From Pseudomonadota bacterium (GTDB taxonomy: Bacteria > Pseudomonadota > Gammaproteobacteria > Burkholderiales > Burkholderiaceae_C): DNA of 64,000 nucleotides. The notes below the pieces were generated by a model. That model saw only the letters and a list, made by a program, of their open reading frames with translations, did no database searches and was not told the origin of the DNA. The position numbers were made by a program, and so were the translations under genes. Shown here in pieces: positions 16,972 through 26,163 of this stretch; position 1 is the first letter of the stretch, and the number at the start of each line of letters is the position of its first letter. The DNA is taken from the NCBI GenBank assembly GCA_023442945.1, contig JAEZWW010000033.1:1-64000 (forward strand). Reading direction: 5' to 3'.

Positions 16972-18222
16972 TCAGCGCAGCCGCTCAACCCCTAAGCCTT
17001 CCGCATCGATCTCCGGTACCCGCCCGGCGATCTGGTCGGCCAGCAAGCGCGCGCTGCCGCACGACAGGGCCCAGCCGCTGGAGCCGTGGCCAAGGTTCAG
17101 CCACAGGCCCGGCCGGCCGCTGGCGCCGATGAGGGGCGGGCCGTCGGGCAGCATGGGGCGCGCGCCTTTCCAGACCTGTACGCCCTTGGACAGGCGGCCG
17201 GCGGAGGGGAACCAGTCGGACAGGACTTTGTACAGCGTGTCCAGCGCGCGCGGGTTGTTCACGCCGGGTTGGCCGCCGATCTCGGCCGAACCGGCAACGC
17301 GCACGCGCTGGCCCATGCGGCTGATGGCGACCTTGTAGCGCTCGTCCATCACGCCGCTGCGCGGGGCGAGGACGGGTTCGGGCACGTGCGCGCTGACCGA
17401 ATAGCCGTACACCGGCCGCATCGGCAGGCGGATACCCAGCGGGGCCAGCAGCTCGGGCGACTGCACGCCGGTGCACACGACGAGGGCGTCGAAGCGGTGA
17501 GGTGTGGTGTCATTTGCTACATAAAGCGTAGCTGGCTGCGCTGGATCAATACGGGCTACGGTCGTATTGAATGCAAAATTAACGCCCAACTGCTCGGCCG
17601 CGTCGCGCAGGATCACGGCGAATTGGCGGCAATTGCCGACCTCGTCCTCGGGCAGGAAGATGGCGGCGGCCAGCGGGGTGTCGGGGTTCAGCGCGGGTTC
17701 AATCTGGCGCGCTTCAGCGCCGGTAATTTCGTGGAAGGCGACGCCCAGTTCGCGCAGCAGCTTCATGCCCGGTTGGGCCATCTGGCGTTCTTTTTCACCG
17801 CGCAGCAGCACCATGTAGCCTTGGCCGCGGTCGAATTCGTAAGCTACGCGGCCAGCCACTTCGTGCAGCCGGTGCCGGCTGTAGAAGGCCAGGCGCAGCA
17901 TGCGCGTACGGTTGGCGGCGTAGGCGGCGGGCTCGCAGGCGCGCAACCACTGGCGCATCCAGCCCATGTCGGCCGCGGCCAGCGGGCGACTGACGCGCAC
18001 GGGGGCGTGCTGCGCCAACAGGTGGCGCATGACCTTCGTTGGCATGCCCGGCGCTGCCCAGGGCGTGACGTAGCCCGGCGCCACGACGCCCGCGTTGGCG
18101 AAGCTGGAGCCCTCGGCCACACTGGCGTGGCGCTCGATCACCGTGACCTCATGGCCGTCGCACGCCAGCTCGTAAGCCGTGGTGACGCCGACGATGCCGG
18201 CGCCGAGGACTGCGATTTTCAT
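16972..18222 (-). CDS. dadA: D-amino acid dehydrogenase
   Basis: DadA is a membrane-associated flavoprotein that oxidises D-amino acids to 2-oxo acids and passes electrons to the respiratory chain. The 416 residues begin with the FAD-binding VLGAGIVGVTTAYELA. Typical DadA segments follow: SFANAGVVAPGYVTPWAAPG near residues 40-59, and the C-terminal PDGPPLIG and LNLGHGSSGWALSCGSA. The ATG at 18222 is chosen because it directly precedes this motif; the frame is open upstream to 18300. A copy of the dispersed element at 17516-17560 encodes about residues 221-236 (DPAQPATLYVAN), in a variable loop. It converges with the racemase gene. Confidence 0.92.
   Translation of the reverse strand: MKIAVLGAGIVGVTTAYELACDGHEVTVIERHASVAEGSSFANAGVVAPGYVTPWAAPGMPTKVMRHLLAQHAPVRVSRPLAAADMGWMRQWLRACEPAAYAANRTRMLRLAFYSRHRLHEVAGRVAYEFDRGQGYMVLLRGEKERQMAQPGMKLLRELGVAFHEITGAEARQIEPALNPDTPLAAAIFLPEDEVGNCRQFAVILRDAAEQLGVNFAFNTTVARIDPAQPATLYVANDTTPHRFDALVVCTGVQSPELLAPLGIRLPMRPVYGYSVSAHVPEPVLAPRSGVMDERYKVAISRMGQRVRVAGSAEIGGQPGVNNPRALDTLYKVLSDWFPSAGRLSKGVQVWKGARPMLPDGPPLIGASGRPGLWLNLGHGSSGWALSCGSARLLADQIAGRVPEIDAEGLGVERLR
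17516..17560 (+). repeat. Dispersed element copy inside dadA
   Basis: GCTACATAAAGCGTAGC is the flanking inverted repeat (GCTAC with GTAGC), followed by TGGCTGCGCTGGATC. On the dadA strand it encodes DPAQPATLYVAN. Confidence 0.65.
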
Positions 18223-18377
18223 AACGGGACTGCTGAGAGAGACTGCTGCGAGGAGGGCGTCGCCGGCGCAAGGGGCTGGGTGGCCGGGCAGCGGCATCAT
18301 AGAGAACTTCGGACCGACTTTGCGCCGTGGGGCTGAGTGCAGGGCGGTCTGCGGAAGCCGGCCCGGCGGCGCTGGGG

Positions 18378-18580
18378 TGTCTTGCGGACAGCGTCCATGC
18401 TAGAATCCGCAGGTTTTGCCGACGTGGGTGATGTCCGCACCAATGCGGGCGGGCTTGGCCGCCCTGGCAAAACAAATCGCAAACCAGCCCCGACGAGGTG
18501 TTGTCTGCCAGCCGCACAAGCTGCGGTGCGCGGGCGATCAGCGGGCTGGCTTTCAGACCTAACCTTGAGAAGGTATTCCT
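18378..18580 (+). promoter_or_regulatory. rpsB promoter and long leader
   Basis: TAGAAT at 18401-18406, preceded by TG one base upstream, makes an extended -10 box; only a weak -35 (TGTCTT at 18378-18383, 17-base spacer) is visible. This leaves an untranslated leader of about 165 bases before rpsB, with GC-rich inverted sequences around 18430-18470 and 18515-18550. In E. coli the rpsB leader is the site of S2 autoregulation, and a similar role is possible here. Confidence 0.45.
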
Positions 18581-19339
18581 ATGTCCGTCACCATGCGTGA
18601 AATGCTGGAAGCCGGTGTCCACTTCGGTCACCAAACGCGCTTCTGGAACCCCAAGATGGCCCCGTTCATTTTCGGCCATCGCAACAAGATCCACATCATC
18701 AACCTGGAAAAATCGCTGCCGATGTTCCAGGAAGCGCAGAAGGTGGCCAAGCAATTGGCGGCCAAGCGCGGCACGATCCTTTTTGTCGGCACCAAGCGCC
18801 AGGCCCGTGAAATTGTGGCTGAAGAAGCGCGCCGCTGCGGCATGCCCTACGTCGAGCAGCGCTGGCTCGGCGGCATGCTGACCAACTTCAAGACCGTCAA
18901 GACGTCGATCAAGCGTCTGAAGGACATGAAGGCCCAGCAAGAAGCCGGCCTGGAAAGCATGAGCAAGAAAGAGCAGCTCATGTTCTCGCGCGAGATGGAA
19001 AAACTCGAGCGCGACATCGGCGGCATCCAGGACATGAACACCCTGCCGGACGCCATCTTCGTGATCGACGTGGGCTTCCACAAGATCGCCGTGTCCGAAG
19101 CGCAGAAGCTGGGCATTCCGCTGATCGGCGTGGTGGACTCCAACCACAACCCCGACGGCATCGATTACGTGATCCCCGGCAACGACGACTCGGCCAAGGC
19201 CGTGACGCTGTACGCCCGTGGCATTGCTGACGCCGTGCTGGAAGGCAAGGCCAACGCCGTGAACGACGTGGTCAAGGCCGTGCAGGCCGAAGGCGACGAC
19301 GAGTTCGTCGAAGTCGAGGAAGGCCAGGCTTCCGCCTGA
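18581..19339 (+). CDS. rpsB: 30S ribosomal protein S2
   Basis: S2 is a late-assembling protein of the small subunit, needed for S1 binding. The 252 residues contain the conserved MREMLEAGVHFGHQTRFWNPKM N-terminus (shown here in part), LFVGTKRQAR, RWLGGMLTNF and the coiled-coil insert, and end in an acidic tail (EGDDEFVEVEEGQ). AAGG lies just upstream of the ATG. It is the first gene of the translation and envelope cluster and is followed by tsf, with a hairpin and T run between them. Confidence 0.98.
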   Translation: MSVTMREMLEAGVHFGHQTRFWNPKMAPFIFGHRNKIHIINLEKSLPMFQEAQKVAKQLAAKRGTILFVGTKRQAREIVAEEARRCGMPYVEQRWLGGMLTNFKTVKTSIKRLKDMKAQQEAGLESMSKKEQLMFSREMEKLERDIGGIQDMNTLPDAIFVIDVGFHKIAVSEAQKLGIPLIGVVDSNHNPDGIDYVIPGNDDSAKAVTLYARGIADAVLEGKANAVNDVVKAVQAEGDDEFVEVEEGQASA

Positions 19340-19388
19340 GCGTTTCGCCTCCTGCCGCGCTGACGCCCGGGCGTCATGTCGTGGCACT

Positions 19389-19414
19389 AAAAAGGGGCCG
19401 CAAGCCCCTTTTTT
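19389..19414 (+). terminator. Hairpin with T run between rpsB and tsf
   Basis: AAAAAGGGGC (19389-19398) pairs with GCCCCTTTTT (19404-19413) around a short CGCAA-type loop, followed by further T residues. It has the form of an intrinsic terminator. In other bacteria partial termination here sets the S2 to EF-Ts ratio, so it may be an attenuator rather than an absolute stop. Confidence 0.7.
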
Positions 19415-19479
19415 CGTAAGCCGATTCCCTGGCGCCGCCTCTGGCGCCATCCACTGAACAGAACCGACGGAGAAACCCA

Positions 19480-20367
19480 ATGGCAGCAATCACCGCAAGC
19501 ATGGTCGCCGAACTGCGCGCCAAGACCGACGCCCCCATGATGGAGTGCAAGAAAGCCCTGACCGAGGCCGATGGCGACATGGCCAAGGCCGAAGAGTTGC
19601 TGCGCGTCAAGCTGGGCACCAAGGCCGGCAAGGCCGCCAGCCGCGTGACGGCCGAAGGCGTGATCGCCGCCCATGTCGAAGGCGACACCGGCGCGATGAT
19701 CGAAGTGAACTGCGAAACCGACTTCGTGACCAAGAACGAGATGTTCCTGGCCATGGCCCAGGCCGCCGCCAAGCTGGCTGCCGAAAAGAATCCCGCCGAC
19801 ATCGCCGCGCTGGGTGCACTGGCCTATGAGCAAGACGGCTTCGGCCCGACGCTGGAAGACGTGCGCGTCGGCCTGATCGGCAAGATCGGCGAGAACATGA
19901 GCTTCCGCCGCTTCGTGCGCAAGGCCGGCAAAGTGGCCAGCTATGTGCACGGCACGCGCATCGGCGTGCTGGTCGAGTACCAGGGCGACGAAGCCGCCGC
20001 CAAGGATGTCGCCATGCACGTGGCCGCCATGAAGCCCGTCGCGCTGACCAGCGCCGACGTGCCGGCCGAGATGATCGAAAAAGAGCGCAGTGTCGCCACC
20101 GCCAAGGCTGCCGAGTCCGGCAAGCCGGCCGACATCGCCGCCAAGATGATCGAAGGTTCGGTGCAGAAGTACCTGAAAGAGGTCTCGCTGTTCAACCAGC
20201 CCTTCGTCAAGAACGACAAGCAGTCGGTCGAGCAGATGCTGAAGGAAAAGGGCACGCAAGTGTCCGGCTTCACGCTGTACGTCGTGGGCGAAGGCATCGA
20301 GAAGAAGGCCGACGATTTCGCTGCTGAAGTGGCGGCGCAAGTCGCTGCGGCGCAAGGCAAGGCCTGA
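19480..20367 (+). CDS. tsf: Elongation factor Ts
   Basis: EF-Ts exchanges GDP for GTP on EF-Tu. The 295 residues show the N-terminal UBA-like domain (TASMVAELRAKTDAPMMECKKAL) and the core motif IEVNCETDFV. The two dimerisation subdomains and the C-terminal helix follow. The length fits betaproteobacterial EF-Ts. GGAG lies about eight bases before the ATG. It lies between rpsB and pyrH, the standard order. Confidence 0.98.
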   Translation: MAAITASMVAELRAKTDAPMMECKKALTEADGDMAKAEELLRVKLGTKAGKAASRVTAEGVIAAHVEGDTGAMIEVNCETDFVTKNEMFLAMAQAAAKLAAEKNPADIAALGALAYEQDGFGPTLEDVRVGLIGKIGENMSFRRFVRKAGKVASYVHGTRIGVLVEYQGDEAAAKDVAMHVAAMKPVALTSADVPAEMIEKERSVATAKAAESGKPADIAAKMIEGSVQKYLKEVSLFNQPFVKNDKQSVEQMLKEKGTQVSGFTLYVVGEGIEKKADDFAAEVAAQVAAAQGKA

Positions 20368-20464
20368 TGCCAGACGGTCGGCGGCGCACCTGCTCGGGCG
20401 TGCGCTGCCGATGATCGGCACCCCAAGTCGCCCAACCCCACCTCTTTGTCACCGGAGCTTGACC

Positions 20465-21187
20465 ATGTCGAAAGCCAAACCTGTTCACAAGCGCATCCTG
20501 CTCAAGCTGTCCGGCGAAGCCCTGATGGGCGATGACGCGTTTGGCATCAACCGCGCGACCATCGAACGCATCGTGGGCGAGATCGCGGAAGTCACGCACA
20601 TGGGCGTGCAGGTGGCGGTGGTGATCGGTGGGGGCAACATCTTCCGCGGTGTGGCGGGCGGCTCAGCCGGCATGGACCGCGCCACGGCCGACTACATGGG
20701 CATGCTGGCCACGGTGATGAACGCGCTGGCATTGGCCGACGCGATGAACAAGCACGGCATGACCGCACGCGTCATGTCCGCCATCGGCATCGAGCAGGTG
20801 GTCGAGCCTTATGTGCGCCCCAAGGCGCTGCAGTACCTGGAAGAAGACAAGGTTGTGGTGTTTGCCGCCGGCACGGGCAACCCGTTTTTCACGACCGACA
20901 CCGCGGCTGCGCTGCGCGGCGCCGAGATCGGGGCAGAACTGGTGCTCAAGGCCACCAAGGTGGACGGCGTGTACACCGCGGATCCGAAGAAAGACCCGAA
21001 GGCCACCCGCTACGCGGAACTGAGCTTTGACGAAGCGATGAGCCGCAACCTGGGCATCATGGACGCCACAGCGTTCGCGCTGTGCCGCGACCAGAAGTTG
21101 CCGATCAAGGTGTTCTCGATCTTCAAGCCAGGGGCGCTCAAGAACGTGATCCTGGGTGGCGACGAAGGCACGCTGGTCCACGCCTGA
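20465..21187 (+). CDS. pyrH: UMP kinase
   Basis: PyrH is the hexameric bacterial UMP kinase that makes UDP for nucleotide and envelope precursor synthesis. The 240 residues carry KRILLKLSGEALMG at the N-terminus, VVIGGGNIFRG (nucleotide binding), GTGNPFFTTDTAAALR and the C-terminal FSIFKPGALKNVILG segment. The ATG at 20465 follows GGAG with good spacing; the frame is open upstream to 20411, but that extension is not conserved. It precedes frr by about 120 bases. Confidence 0.98.
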   Translation: MSKAKPVHKRILLKLSGEALMGDDAFGINRATIERIVGEIAEVTHMGVQVAVVIGGGNIFRGVAGGSAGMDRATADYMGMLATVMNALALADAMNKHGMTARVMSAIGIEQVVEPYVRPKALQYLEEDKVVVFAAGTGNPFFTTDTAAALRGAEIGAELVLKATKVDGVYTADPKKDPKATRYAELSFDEAMSRNLGIMDATAFALCRDQKLPIKVFSIFKPGALKNVILGGDEGTLVHA

Positions 21188-21309
21188 GGGCGAGTGCGGC
21201 GGCTGGCGGTGCTGGCCAGCACCGGCGACCGATGTTTGAACAGGGCGGGCGGCCGCCCCATTCCTTGCGCGCTACCTGCGGGCAATAATGCGCGATTGGA
21301 GATACCGAC

Positions 21310-21870
21310 ATGACGATTGCAGAGATCAAATCCACCACGCAGGGCAAGATGGCCCAGTCCATCACGGCCTTCAAGAACAACCTGACCAAGATCCGCACCG
21401 GCCGCGCCAACCCGGCGCTGCTCGACACCATCCACGTCGAGTACTACGGCAACAACGTGCCGCTGTCGCAGGTGGCCAACGTGTCGCTGATCGACGCGCG
21501 CACGATCAGCGTGCAGCCTTGGGAAAAGGGCATGGGCGCCAAGATCGAAAAGGCCATCCGCGAAAGCGATCTGGGCCTGAACCCGGCCAGCATGGGCGAC
21601 CTGATCCGCGTGCCGATGCCGGCGATGAGCGAAGAGCGCCGCAAGGAGATGACCAAGATCGTCCGCTCCGAAGGCGAGAACGCCAAGATTGCCATTCGCA
21701 ACCTGCGCCGCGACGCCAACGATTCGATCAAGCGCCTGGTCAAGGACAAGGAAGCGACGGAAGACGACCAGAAACGCTCCGAAGCCGAGATCCAGAAGTC
21801 CACCGACGCGCACATTGCCGAGATTGACGCGCTGGTGACGGGCAAGGAAAAGGACATCATGGAAGTCTGA
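21310..21870 (+). CDS. frr: Ribosome recycling factor
   Basis: RRF splits post-termination ribosomes together with EF-G. The 186 residues match the family exactly: KIRTGRANPALLD near residue 33, the small beta domain (YYGNNVPLSQVANV), and the conserved helix motif GENAKIAIRNLRRDAND near residue 118. The ATG follows GGAG at suitable spacing. It lies in the rpsB-tsf-pyrH-frr order and is followed 32 bases later by uppS. Confidence 0.98.
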   Translation: MTIAEIKSTTQGKMAQSITAFKNNLTKIRTGRANPALLDTIHVEYYGNNVPLSQVANVSLIDARTISVQPWEKGMGAKIEKAIRESDLGLNPASMGDLIRVPMPAMSEERRKEMTKIVRSEGENAKIAIRNLRRDANDSIKRLVKDKEATEDDQKRSEAEIQKSTDAHIAEIDALVTGKEKDIMEV

Positions 21871-21902
21871 AGCCGCTGGCTTCGGACTGTCCCCGCGCGC
21901 CC

Positions 21903-22649
21903 ATGGCGATCGCCAAATTCCTCTCGCCGGCCGCGGCGCCCCAGCCGCCAGCGCCGCACCACGTGGCCATCGTCATGGATGGCAACGGCCGCTGGGCGCA
22001 CAAGCGCCTGTTGCCGCGCATCGCCGGGCATCGCGAGGGCGTCGATTCGCTGCGCCGTTGCATCCGCGCCTGTGTGGAGCGCGGCGTGCGCGTGCTGACC
22101 GTCTTCGCGTTTTCGTCTGAGAACTGGAGCCGGCCCGAAGAAGAGGTTAGCGGCCTGATGGAGTTGATGGGCAAAGCGCTGGTGAACGAAGTGCCTGAGC
22201 TCAACCGCGGTGGCGTCGCCATCCGCTTCGTGGGCGAGCGCGCTTCGCTGTCGCCGCGCATGCAGCACAGCCTGCAGCAGGCAGAGCAGGCCACGGCGGC
22301 CAATGCGCGTCTGGTGCTCAATGTGTGCTTCAACTACGGGGGACGGTGGGACATCGCCCAGGCCGCGGCGCAAGTCGCCGCGCGTGGCGAGGCGATCACC
22401 GAGGAGTCGCTGGGTCGCAGCACGGCGTTGGCCCACGTGCCCGACCCCGATCTGCTGATCCGCACCGGCGGCGAATACCGCATCAGCAATTTCCTGCTAT
22501 GGCAGTGCGCGTACAGCGAACTGTTCTTCAGCGACAAGCTTTGGCCCGACTTCGACGAGGCCGCTCTGGACGAGGCCATCGCAGCCTACAGCGCGCGCGA
22601 ACGGCGCTTTGGCAAAACGTCGGCCCAGGTCGCGCAGGCGGCGGGCTGA
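21903..22649 (+). CDS. uppS: Undecaprenyl pyrophosphate synthase (isoprenyl transferase)
   Basis: UppS condenses isopentenyl units to make the C55 lipid carrier for peptidoglycan and O-antigen. The 248 residues include the catalytic Asp26 in IVMDGNGRWA, the substrate-binding GHREG, FAFSSENW, and DLLIRTGGEYRISNFLLWQ with its neighbouring YSELFF. The ATG at 21903 leaves a short Pro/Ala-rich N-terminal extension. It feeds on isoprenoid precursor made through Dxr, encoded two genes downstream. Confidence 0.97.
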   Translation: MAIAKFLSPAAAPQPPAPHHVAIVMDGNGRWAHKRLLPRIAGHREGVDSLRRCIRACVERGVRVLTVFAFSSENWSRPEEEVSGLMELMGKALVNEVPELNRGGVAIRFVGERASLSPRMQHSLQQAEQATAANARLVLNVCFNYGGRWDIAQAAAQVAARGEAITEESLGRSTALAHVPDPDLLIRTGGEYRISNFLLWQCAYSELFFSDKLWPDFDEAALDEAIAAYSARERRFGKTSAQVAQAAG

Positions 22650-22663
22650 AGGCAGGACACGAC

Positions 22664-23527
22664 ATGCTGCGTCAACGCGTCATTACCGCCCTGATCCTGG
22701 TGGCCATCCTGCTGCCGGCGCTGTTTGCGTCGTCGCCCGTGCCCTTCATTGTCTTGTCGCTGGTGGCGATCGCTGCCGCCGCCTGGGAATGGGCGCGCCT
22801 GAACGGTGTGACGGGCGCCGGTGCCATCGCGACCGGCGGCGTGTGCGCTTTGCTGTGTGTCGGCCTTTGGTGGTTGGGCGCTGTGCGACAGCCGCTGCCT
22901 ATGCTGTGGTTGGTTGTGGCCGCCGTGTGGGTGCTGGGCGGGGCCTGGCTGATTCAACGCGGGGTGCCGGGCTGGCCGCAGTGGCCGCGCGGCGTGCGCT
23001 GGCTGATCGGCGTGGCCGCGCTGTGCGTGGCCTGGCTGGCCATGGCGCAGGCGCGCACGCTGGGGGTCAATTTCCTGCTGTCGGTCTTCATGCTGGTGTG
23101 GGCGGCCGACGTGTTTGCATACTTCTTCGGCCGTGCGCTGGGCGGCAAGCTGTCGGGCGGACGCAAGCTGGCCCCGGCCATCAGCCCGGGCAAGAGTTGG
23201 GAAGGCGTCTGGGGCGGCATGCTGGGCGTGCTGATCGTGGGTGCGGTGTGGATCTGGGTGGACCGGCACTACGACACGGGCTCGCTCAGCCTGTACAGCC
23301 GTTTGTACGCCGTCGGTCCGTGGCTGTGGGTCCTGGCTTCGCTGTTTCTTGCGGCGATGAGCGTGGTGGGCGACCTGATCGAGTCGCTGGTCAAGCGCAG
23401 CGCAGGGATGAAGGATTCCAGCCAGCTGCTGCCCGGCCACGGCGGTGTGCTGGACCGTATCGACGCGCTGCTGCCGACGCTGCCGTTGGCGATGATGCTG
23501 GTCAGCCTGGGGCAGGGCGCAGCATGA
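22664..23527 (+). CDS. cdsA: Phosphatidate cytidylyltransferase
   Basis: CdsA makes CDP-diacylglycerol, the precursor of all phospholipids, in the inner membrane. The 287 residues contain about eight hydrophobic segments and the C-terminal signature SVVGDLIESLVKRSAGMKD followed by LPGHGGVLDRIDAL. The ATG at 22664 lies 15 bases after the uppS stop codon; the long frame upstream overlaps uppS and is not used. Its stop overlaps the dxr start by four bases (ATGA), which implies coupled translation. Confidence 0.97.
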   Translation: MLRQRVITALILVAILLPALFASSPVPFIVLSLVAIAAAAWEWARLNGVTGAGAIATGGVCALLCVGLWWLGAVRQPLPMLWLVVAAVWVLGGAWLIQRGVPGWPQWPRGVRWLIGVAALCVAWLAMAQARTLGVNFLLSVFMLVWAADVFAYFFGRALGGKLSGGRKLAPAISPGKSWEGVWGGMLGVLIVGAVWIWVDRHYDTGSLSLYSRLYAVGPWLWVLASLFLAAMSVVGDLIESLVKRSAGMKDSSQLLPGHGGVLDRIDALLPTLPLAMMLVSLGQGAA

Positions 23528-24717
23528 GCCGCCAACGCCTGGCGGTGCTGGGGTCGACCGGGTCGATCGGCACCAATACCCTGGACGTGGTGGCGCGCCA
23601 CCCCGACCGCTTCGAGGTGGTGGCGCTCACGGCTGCGACCCAGGTCGAGGTGATGTTGGCGCAGTGCGAGCAGTTTCGCCCGCGCGTGGTCGCGATGGCC
23701 AGCGCGCCACACGCGGCCGAGCTGGCCCAGAAAATCAAGCAAAAAGGCCTTCCCGTCCTAGTGGAATCTGCGCAGGCAGCTATTGAAGATATAGCGTCTG
23801 CCGATGAAGTTGATACCGTCATGGCGGCCATCGTCGGTGCTGCCGGCCTGGCGCCCTGCCTGGCGGCGGCGCGCGCGGGCAAGCGCCTGCTGCTGGCCAA
23901 CAAGGAAGCGCTGGTGGTCGGTGGCGACGTGTTCCTGCGCGCTGTGCGCGAGGGTGGCGCCACGCTGCTGCCGATCGACAGCGAGCATTCGGCCATCTTC
24001 CAGTCGCTGCCGGACGACCCTGCCAGCTGGCCGGCGCGCATCGACAAGATCATTCTGACGGCGTCGGGCGGCCCGTTCCGCACCCGCGCGGTGGAGTCGC
24101 TGGCCGCTGTCACGCCCGAAGAAGCCTGCGCCCACCCTAACTGGGTCATGGGGCGCAAGATCTCGGTCGATTCGGCCACGATGATGAACAAGGCGCTGGA
24201 GGTGATCGAGGCGCGCTACCTGTTCGGCATCGGCCCGGACCAGCTCGACGTCGTGATCCACCCGCAAAGCGTCATCCACTCGATGGTGCAGTACAAGGAC
24301 ACGTCGGTCGTGGCGCAGCTGGGCACGCCCGACATGCGCGTGCCGATCGCCTATGGCCTGTCCTGGCCCGAGCGCATGGCTTCCGGCGCAGCGCCGCTGG
24401 ACTTCCACGCCTTGAAGGACTTGACCTTTGAGCCCATCGACGGCGACGGCCACCGCGCGCGCTTCCCCGGGCTGGCGCTGGCCTGGGAATCGCTGCGTGG
24501 CGCGCCGGGCTCCTGCGCCGTTTTGAACGCCGCCAACGAGGTCGCGGTGGCGGCCTTTCTGGACCGCCAGATCCGCTTTGACCAGATTCACCACGTCAAC
24601 CGCGCCACGCTAGACGCTGTCCTGCCCGAATCCCCCGACAGCTTGGAAGCCCTGCTGGCGCTGGACGCGCAAGCCCGCGCTGCCGCGGGTCAGGCCGTAC
24701 AGCGCCTGGCGTCCTGA
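23524..24717 (+). CDS. dxr: 1-deoxy-D-xylulose 5-phosphate reductoisomerase
   Basis: Dxr catalyses the committed step of the MEP isoprenoid pathway using NADPH and a divalent metal. The 397 residues begin with the NADPH motif LGSTGSIGTNTLDV and include LLANKEALVVGG, PIDSEHSAIFQ and MGRKISVDSATMMNK. A copy of the dispersed element at 23741-23795 encodes about residues 73-91 (QKGLPVLVESAQAAIEDIA), in the variable region between two conserved blocks and with no great change in length. The start is set by the four-base overlap with cdsA. Confidence 0.97.
   Translation: MSRQRLAVLGSTGSIGTNTLDVVARHPDRFEVVALTAATQVEVMLAQCEQFRPRVVAMASAPHAAELAQKIKQKGLPVLVESAQAAIEDIASADEVDTVMAAIVGAAGLAPCLAAARAGKRLLLANKEALVVGGDVFLRAVREGGATLLPIDSEHSAIFQSLPDDPASWPARIDKIILTASGGPFRTRAVESLAAVTPEEACAHPNWVMGRKISVDSATMMNKALEVIEARYLFGIGPDQLDVVIHPQSVIHSMVQYKDTSVVAQLGTPDMRVPIAYGLSWPERMASGAAPLDFHALKDLTFEPIDGDGHRARFPGLALAWESLRGAPGSCAVLNAANEVAVAAFLDRQIRFDQIHHVNRATLDAVLPESPDSLEALLALDAQARAAAGQAVQRLAS
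23741..23795 (-). repeat. Dispersed element copy inside dxr
   Basis: Reads AAAAAGGCCTTCCCGTCCTA, then GTGGAATCTGCGCAGGCAGC and the inverted repeat GCTAT/ATAGC around 7 bases. Encodes KGLPVLVESAQAAIEDIA. Confidence 0.8.
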
Positions 24718-24747
24718 ACTTTCGCCCCCGTCACGGACCTCAGAACC

Positions 24748-26124
24748 ATGCTGATGACTTTGTTGGCCTTTGTCGTGGCGCTGGGCCTCTTGATCGCCAT
24801 TCACGAGTGGGGCCACTACCGCATGGCTGTAGCCCGCGGTGTGAAGGTGCTGCGCTTTTCGGTCGGTTTTGGCAAGACCCTCCTGCGATTCAAGCCCAAG
24901 AAGCAGCGGCCGGGGCAGGACACGGAATTCGTCGTTGGTGCGATTCCCTTCGGTGGCTACGTCAAGATGCTTGATGAGCGCGAAGGCGAGGTGCCCGAGG
25001 CCGACCGCGCCATGGCTTTCAACACCCAGCCGCTGCTGTCGCGCGCTCTGATCGTGGCTGCGGGCCCGGTCGCCAACCTGGTGCTGGCGGTGCTGCTGTA
25101 CGCCGTCGTCAACTGGGTCGGCGTGGACGAGCCGCGCGCGGTGTTGTCGCCGCCCGTGGCTGGCTCGCTGGCGCAAGCCGCGGGGCTGCAGGGGGGCGAA
25201 CTGGTGCGCGCCGCTGGGCTGGAGGGGGGCGAGCTGGCCCCCGTTGCTTCGTTTGAAACCTTGCGCTGGGTGTTGACCCGTGGCGCGCTGGATGGCCAGG
25301 ACGTGGTGCTGGAAGTGGCGCGCGGTGGCGACGGCCCCTCGCGCGAAGTGCGCCTGCCTTTGTCCACATTGACGCGCAAGGACCCGGACGCCCAGCTTTT
25401 CCGCACGATTGGCCTCGTATCGCCGCTGACCGAGCCGGTGATCGGCGAAGTGATGGCCGGCGGCGCGGCAGCGCGGGCGGGCTTGCAGGCGGGCGACCGC
25501 GTGCTGCGCGTCGGAACGATGCCGGTGGCCGATGGGCAACAGTTGCGGGAATGGATCCGCGCTTCCGGAAAAGCCGGCGCGCCGGCCGCTACCGACTGGC
25601 AGATCGTGCGCGACGGGCAAGCCCAGGTGGTGAAGGTCCAGCCCGATGCTGTGGACGACAAGGGCACACGCATTGGCCGCATTGGTGCGATGGTGGGCTC
25701 GCCGCCCGCCATGGTCACGGTCCGCCAGGGGCCTGTTCAGGGCCTGTGGTCCGGCGTCGTGCGGGTGTGGGAAGTCTCCACCTTGTCGCTGCGGCTGCTG
25801 GGCCGGATGCTGGTCGGCGAGCTGTCGCTGAAGAACCTGAGCGGTCCGATCGCCATTGCCGACTACGCGGGCAAGTCCGCAGCGCTCGGGTTGACGTACT
25901 ACCTGGGCTTTCTCGCCTTCATCAGCGTGAGCCTGGGGGTGCTGAATCTGCTGCCGGTACCGGTCCTCGATGGAGGGCACCTGATGTATTATCTTTGGGA
26001 GGCGGTCACGGGCAAACCGGTGGAGGGTGTGTGGCTCGAGCGGCTCCAATACGTGGGCATGTTCCTGCTGCTGTCCATGATGGCCATTGCGATGTTCAAC
26101 GACATCACCCAGCGCCTAGGCTAG
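24748..26124 (+). CDS. rseP: Site-2 zinc metalloprotease RseP
   Basis: RseP is the inner-membrane protease that cleaves anti-sigma factors such as RseA and also removes signal peptide remnants. The 458 residues show the zinc motif HEWGH with His19, Glu20 and His23 in the first membrane segment. Two periplasmic PDZ-like regions lie in the middle (GEVMAGGAAARAGLQAGDRV is the clearer one). The second catalytic motif is PVPVLDGGHL near residue 405, with hydrophobic segments around it. It precedes bamA, the usual arrangement that links envelope stress to beta-barrel assembly. Confidence 0.97.
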   Translation: MLMTLLAFVVALGLLIAIHEWGHYRMAVARGVKVLRFSVGFGKTLLRFKPKKQRPGQDTEFVVGAIPFGGYVKMLDEREGEVPEADRAMAFNTQPLLSRALIVAAGPVANLVLAVLLYAVVNWVGVDEPRAVLSPPVAGSLAQAAGLQGGELVRAAGLEGGELAPVASFETLRWVLTRGALDGQDVVLEVARGGDGPSREVRLPLSTLTRKDPDAQLFRTIGLVSPLTEPVIGEVMAGGAAARAGLQAGDRVLRVGTMPVADGQQLREWIRASGKAGAPAATDWQIVRDGQAQVVKVQPDAVDDKGTRIGRIGAMVGSPPAMVTVRQGPVQGLWSGVVRVWEVSTLSLRLLGRMLVGELSLKNLSGPIAIADYAGKSAALGLTYYLGFLAFISVSLGVLNLLPVPVLDGGHLMYYLWEAVTGKPVEGVWLERLQYVGMFLLLSMMAIAMFNDITQRLG

Positions 26125-26163
26125 AACCATTGTGACCCGCAGGTCACGCCAATCATTGCATCC

